Part shown: positions 31,593 to 33,223 of the stretch, piece after piece
How positions within the stretch are numbered: the first letter of the stretch is position 1
How the letters are laid out: each line of letters opens with the position of its first letter
From: CAG-390 sp964384555
GTDB taxonomy: Bacteria; Bacillota; Clostridia; Oscillospirales; CAG-272
Reading direction: 5' to 3'
NCBI GenBank assembly: GCA_964384555.1
Contig: CAYLLA010000017.1
Coordinates: forward strand, 1-33,223
DNA length: 33,223 nt
Notes under the pieces: generated by a model
Seen by the model: the letters and a program-made list of their open reading frames with translations, nothing else
Databases searched by the model: none
What the model was told of the DNA's origin: nothing
Program-made: the position numbers and the translations under genes

Positions 31593-31775
31593 ATGCCGCG
31601 CTTCGCGCGGATCATATACACGCTGCGCGTGATGATATACAGCGCTTCGCGCTGATGATATGCCGCGCTCCGCGCTGATGATATGCCGCGCTTCGCGCTG
31701 ATGATATACACGCTGCGCGCTGATGATATGCCGCGCTCCGCGCGGATGATATACACGCGCTTCGCGCGTGGTTAT
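31593..31775. repeat. Array of eight GCGC-type palindromes with GATGATAT linkers
   Basis: Eight units of 21-25 bases follow head to tail, starting at 31593, 31616, 31637, 31660, 31683, 31706, 31728 and 31751. Each has a GC-rich hairpin core such as GCGC-ttc-GCGC, GCGC-tcc-GCGC or CACGCGC-ttc-GCGCGTG, joined by GATGATAT or a close variant. Cores alternate between ATGCC- and ATACA- entries. The unit lengths shift the reading frame, so apparent ORFs here are artefacts. It lies between the Amidase_6 gene and the SPFH gene. It resembles the array at 1253-1402 and intergenic repeats I recall from Oscillospiraceae genomes. Confidence 0.88.
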
Positions 31776-31796
31776 ATGCATCGCCCGCGTCGATAG

Positions 31797-31945
31797 ATAT
31801 CGCGATCGTTTACGTCCATAGGCGAAAGATGCAACTCTTGCCAAGCCTTCCACAGTGGGGGAAGCGACTCGCTGTTTTACAAGCAAAAACGTCGTTTTTG
31901 TGGGCCGTCCCATGACCCGTGACGGACGATGAAGTGAAATCTTCA
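31797..31945. other. Hairpin-rich intergenic element next to the palindrome array
   Basis: This non-coding stretch holds several clean inverted repeats in series: CTTCC...GGAAG (about 31847-31864), CAAAAACG-t-CGTTTTTG (31884-31900), GTCC...GGAC (about 31907-31926) and ATGAAG-tgaaat-CTTCAT (31929-31946). The segment AGGCGAAAGATGCAACTC (31820-31837) with CTTGCCAAGCC after it looks like part of an intergenic element I recall from clostridial genomes, often next to such palindrome arrays. That is memory, not a search. Together with 31593-31775 it fills the 465-base gap between genes. No promoter or ORF is credible here. Confidence 0.6.
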
Positions 31946-31968
31946 TATTTAAATATAATAAGCAAAAG

Positions 31969-31994
31969 ATGCAGTGTGCCGCGGCACACTGCAT
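31969..31994 (-). terminator. Terminator of the SPFH gene
   Basis: A perfect 26-base palindrome (ATGCAGTGTGCCG followed by its complement) begins 8 bases after the SPFH stop codon. On the minus strand it is followed by CTTTTGCTTATT. The plus side also carries a run of seven T, so it could stop transcripts from both directions. Confidence 0.75.
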
Positions 31995-32001
31995 ACTTTT
32001 T

Positions 32002-32985
32002 TTATTGCTCGCCGACGTTACCGAGTATCGGCAACACGGTTCCGCTGCCGGACATATAATACTCGGGCAGCTCGCCGTTCCACTGCTGGGCAGTGAGATA
32101 TTTTATCAGCTCCTCGGTCAGCGATTCGGCCAGCTTTTTGTTTATCTCGGCCTGCTTTTCGCCTGCATAGGCATCGGCATCAGCCTGAACTTTTTTGACC
32201 TCCGCATCCGCGGCCGCTTGGATCTTTGCCACCTCGGCATCCGCCGCGGCTTGTATCTCCTTTACCGATGCATCGGCATTCGCTTGTATCTCGGCACGCT
32301 TTGCATCCTGCTCCTTTTGCATTGTTTTTTGCTCTTCCTCGGTCTGCGTTTTAAGCTTTGTTTGCAGGGCTACGACCTTATCCTCGACCGAGTTTGTAAA
32401 GGCATCCGAAAAATCGATGTTTTCTATCGATGTGCTTACGACCTCGATATTGTATCTCCCCAGCTCGTCAACCAGTGTATCGGTGATCTGGCGGGAAAGC
32501 TCATCGCGGCTCTCAATAAGGCTCTCGGCGGTGTATTTTGCAATAACGCTCTTAACGACCTCCTGAATGCGAGGCTCCATTACCGTGTGATAATAATCGG
32601 TGCCTATGTTCTTGTAAATGGTCTGCGCGTTGGTCTTGTCTATCTGATAGTTCATCGAATAGTCAACAAGCACCTCCTGAATGTCGCTTGAAAAGCTTGT
32701 AAGGGACAGGCGCGCCACCTGCGTGCGGTTGTCCATTATAACCACCTCCTGGACGGGCGACTTTATATGCACGCCCGCTTCGAGTGTGACATCCTCCACC
32801 TTACCGAACGTAGTAAGTATACCGGTGTGACCTGTGGGGACGGAGGCTATCATGCCGCCGGTGATCAACAGAAGTCCGAGCACGGACAGTATCTGGCGGG
32901 GGCGGAGCCTCCACACCGAACGGCTGAAGCCGAGTAAAACAAAAAGAATGATGGTAGCTATAATACCTGCCAATATCCAACCCAT
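32002..32985 (-). CDS. SPFH/prohibitin (band 7) family membrane protein
   Basis: The 327-residue protein has two N-terminal hydrophobic segments (about 4-20 and 32-50), an SPFH domain (about 52-200: PTGHTGILTTFGKVED, AGVHIKSPVQEV, RYNIEVVSTSIENIDF), a long coiled coil (about 200-285) and a short C-terminus. The coiled coil contains four consecutive 11-residue repeats at 231-274 (pattern AxIQAxADAxV), suggesting a right-handed hendecad coil. Such proteins form large membrane-attached rings or cages linked to membrane quality control. No protease partner of the HflK/FtsH type is adjacent. AAGGAAGG lies about 10 bases before ATG 32985, with a perfect promoter upstream. Confidence 0.93.
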   Translation of the reverse strand: MGWILAGIIATIILFVLLGFSRSVWRLRPRQILSVLGLLLITGGMIASVPTGHTGILTTFGKVEDVTLEAGVHIKSPVQEVVIMDNRTQVARLSLTSFSSDIQEVLVDYSMNYQIDKTNAQTIYKNIGTDYYHTVMEPRIQEVVKSVIAKYTAESLIESRDELSRQITDTLVDELGRYNIEVVSTSIENIDFSDAFTNSVEDKVVALQTKLKTQTEEEQKTMQKEQDAKRAEIQANADASVKEIQAAADAEVAKIQAAADAEVKKVQADADAYAGEKQAEINKKLAESLTEELIKYLTAQQWNGELPEYYMSGSGTVLPILGNVGEQ

Positions 32986-33062
32986 GATAAAAACCTTCCT
33001 TTCAATTATTATATTACCGCTCGGCTCTGCCGAGCGTTACCATGTTTTTTGGCTATGATCAT

Positions 33063-33091
33063 ATTATAGCATCAAATGACCGCTTTGTCAA
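33063..33091 (-). promoter_or_regulatory. Sigma-A promoter of the SPFH gene
   Basis: On the minus strand, perfect TTGACA (complement of 33086-33091), 17 bases, and perfect TATAAT (complement of 33063-33068), about 78 bases before the start codon. Confidence 0.94.
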
Positions 33092-33164
33092 GAGCTTTGA
33101 GTCTGTTTTTTAAAAAATATTGCCGCGGGGGGATAAATCCGCGCCGCGCGGCGGTGATTTTGCG

Positions 33165-33178
33165 CAAATGTACATTTG
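33165..33178. promoter_or_regulatory. 14-bp perfect palindrome, possible operator
   Basis: CAAATGTACATTTG is its own reverse complement. It lies about 75 bases upstream of the SPFH promoter, next to a TTGACA on the minus strand that has no matching -10. It could be a repressor site for a gene beyond the window edge. Confidence 0.35.
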
Positions 33179-33223
33179 TCAATGATGTGAGACCAAAAAA
33201 GCAAGAAAAAGCAGCGAGTTTAG

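Noticed and set aside
31593..31775. CRISPR array
   Set aside because: The repeated part is only about 8 bases, units are too short, the variable part is itself palindromic, and there are no cas genes nearby.
26196..31980. Shared 12-mer ATGCAGTGTGCC near 26196 and 31969 as a repeat family
   Set aside because: A few tens of 12-base matches are expected by chance in a window this long, and the flanks do not match.
31380..31994. Open frames through the palindrome array (for example 31565-31756, minus strand)
   Set aside because: Units of 21-25 bases shift frame from one to the next. The peptides are simple translations of the repeat and there is no ribosome site.

Overview
The window reads as chromosomal DNA of an anaerobic, fermentative member of the Clostridia (Bacillota), most likely an uncultured gut lineage near the Oscillospirales or Christensenellales. 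The evidence is a complete clostridial-order Rnf operon (C-D-G-E-A-B), a complete V-type ATPase operon, a queuosine-precursor transporter behind a probable preQ1 riboswitch, lipoproteins with Thr/Pro/Ala linkers, several near-perfect sigma-A promoters (TTGACA, 17 bp, TATAAT), and intergenic palindrome arrays of a type I recall from Oscillospiraceae genomes. The placement is inferred from gene content and style. There is no 16S gene or other phylogenetic marker to confirm it.

Layout. Positions 1-90 hold the 5' end of a DUF6062-type gene (minus). 338-1252 is an OGG1-type 8-oxoguanine glycosylase, followed directly by a palindrome array (1253-1402) and a convergent ferritin-like gene (1466-1987, minus). 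2181-5958 is a MoxR ATPase / DUF58 / membrane protein operon behind a strong promoter. 6043-7609 holds a preQ1-I-like riboswitch, queT and a LysR regulator. 7727-8993 (minus) holds L-asparaginase and a tRNA-Met/tRNA-Glu pair. 9265-15047 is rnfCDGEAB. 15140-24113 (minus) is a nine-gene V-ATPase operon (H-I-K-E-C-F-A-B-D), tail to tail with rnf across one shared bidirectional terminator. 24278-26083 (minus) holds an unknown gene and a lipoprotein. 26441-29063 is a DEDDh exonuclease overlapping thiI, followed by tRNA-Ser(GCT). 29429-32985 (minus) holds a second lipoprotein, an Amidase_6 protein, a second palindrome array with a hairpin-rich element, and an SPFH/prohibitin-family protein.

How the genes work together. 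The core of the window is bioenergetic. Rnf would move electrons from reduced ferredoxin to NAD+ and export ions. The V-ATPase would make or consume ATP using the same gradient. The c-subunit carries every side chain of the Na+ site known from Enterococcus hirae NtpK, so a sodium circuit is the best reading for the ATPase. The flanking genes are housekeeping: base-excision repair, tRNA thiolation, queuosine precursor uptake, Asn catabolism and cell-surface lipoproteins.

Most unusual items: the two palindrome arrays, with constant linkers but variable, self-complementary stems; the adjacent hairpin-rich element at 31797-31945; a lysine/glutamate/threonine-rich extension of about 168 residues on RnfE; an exonuclease with a Zn-ribbon and a charge-segregated tail, translationally overlapping thiI; and the preQ1 aptamer whose pseudoknot runs into a Shine-Dalgarno sequence. 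I found no CRISPR array, transposase, prophage or defence system.
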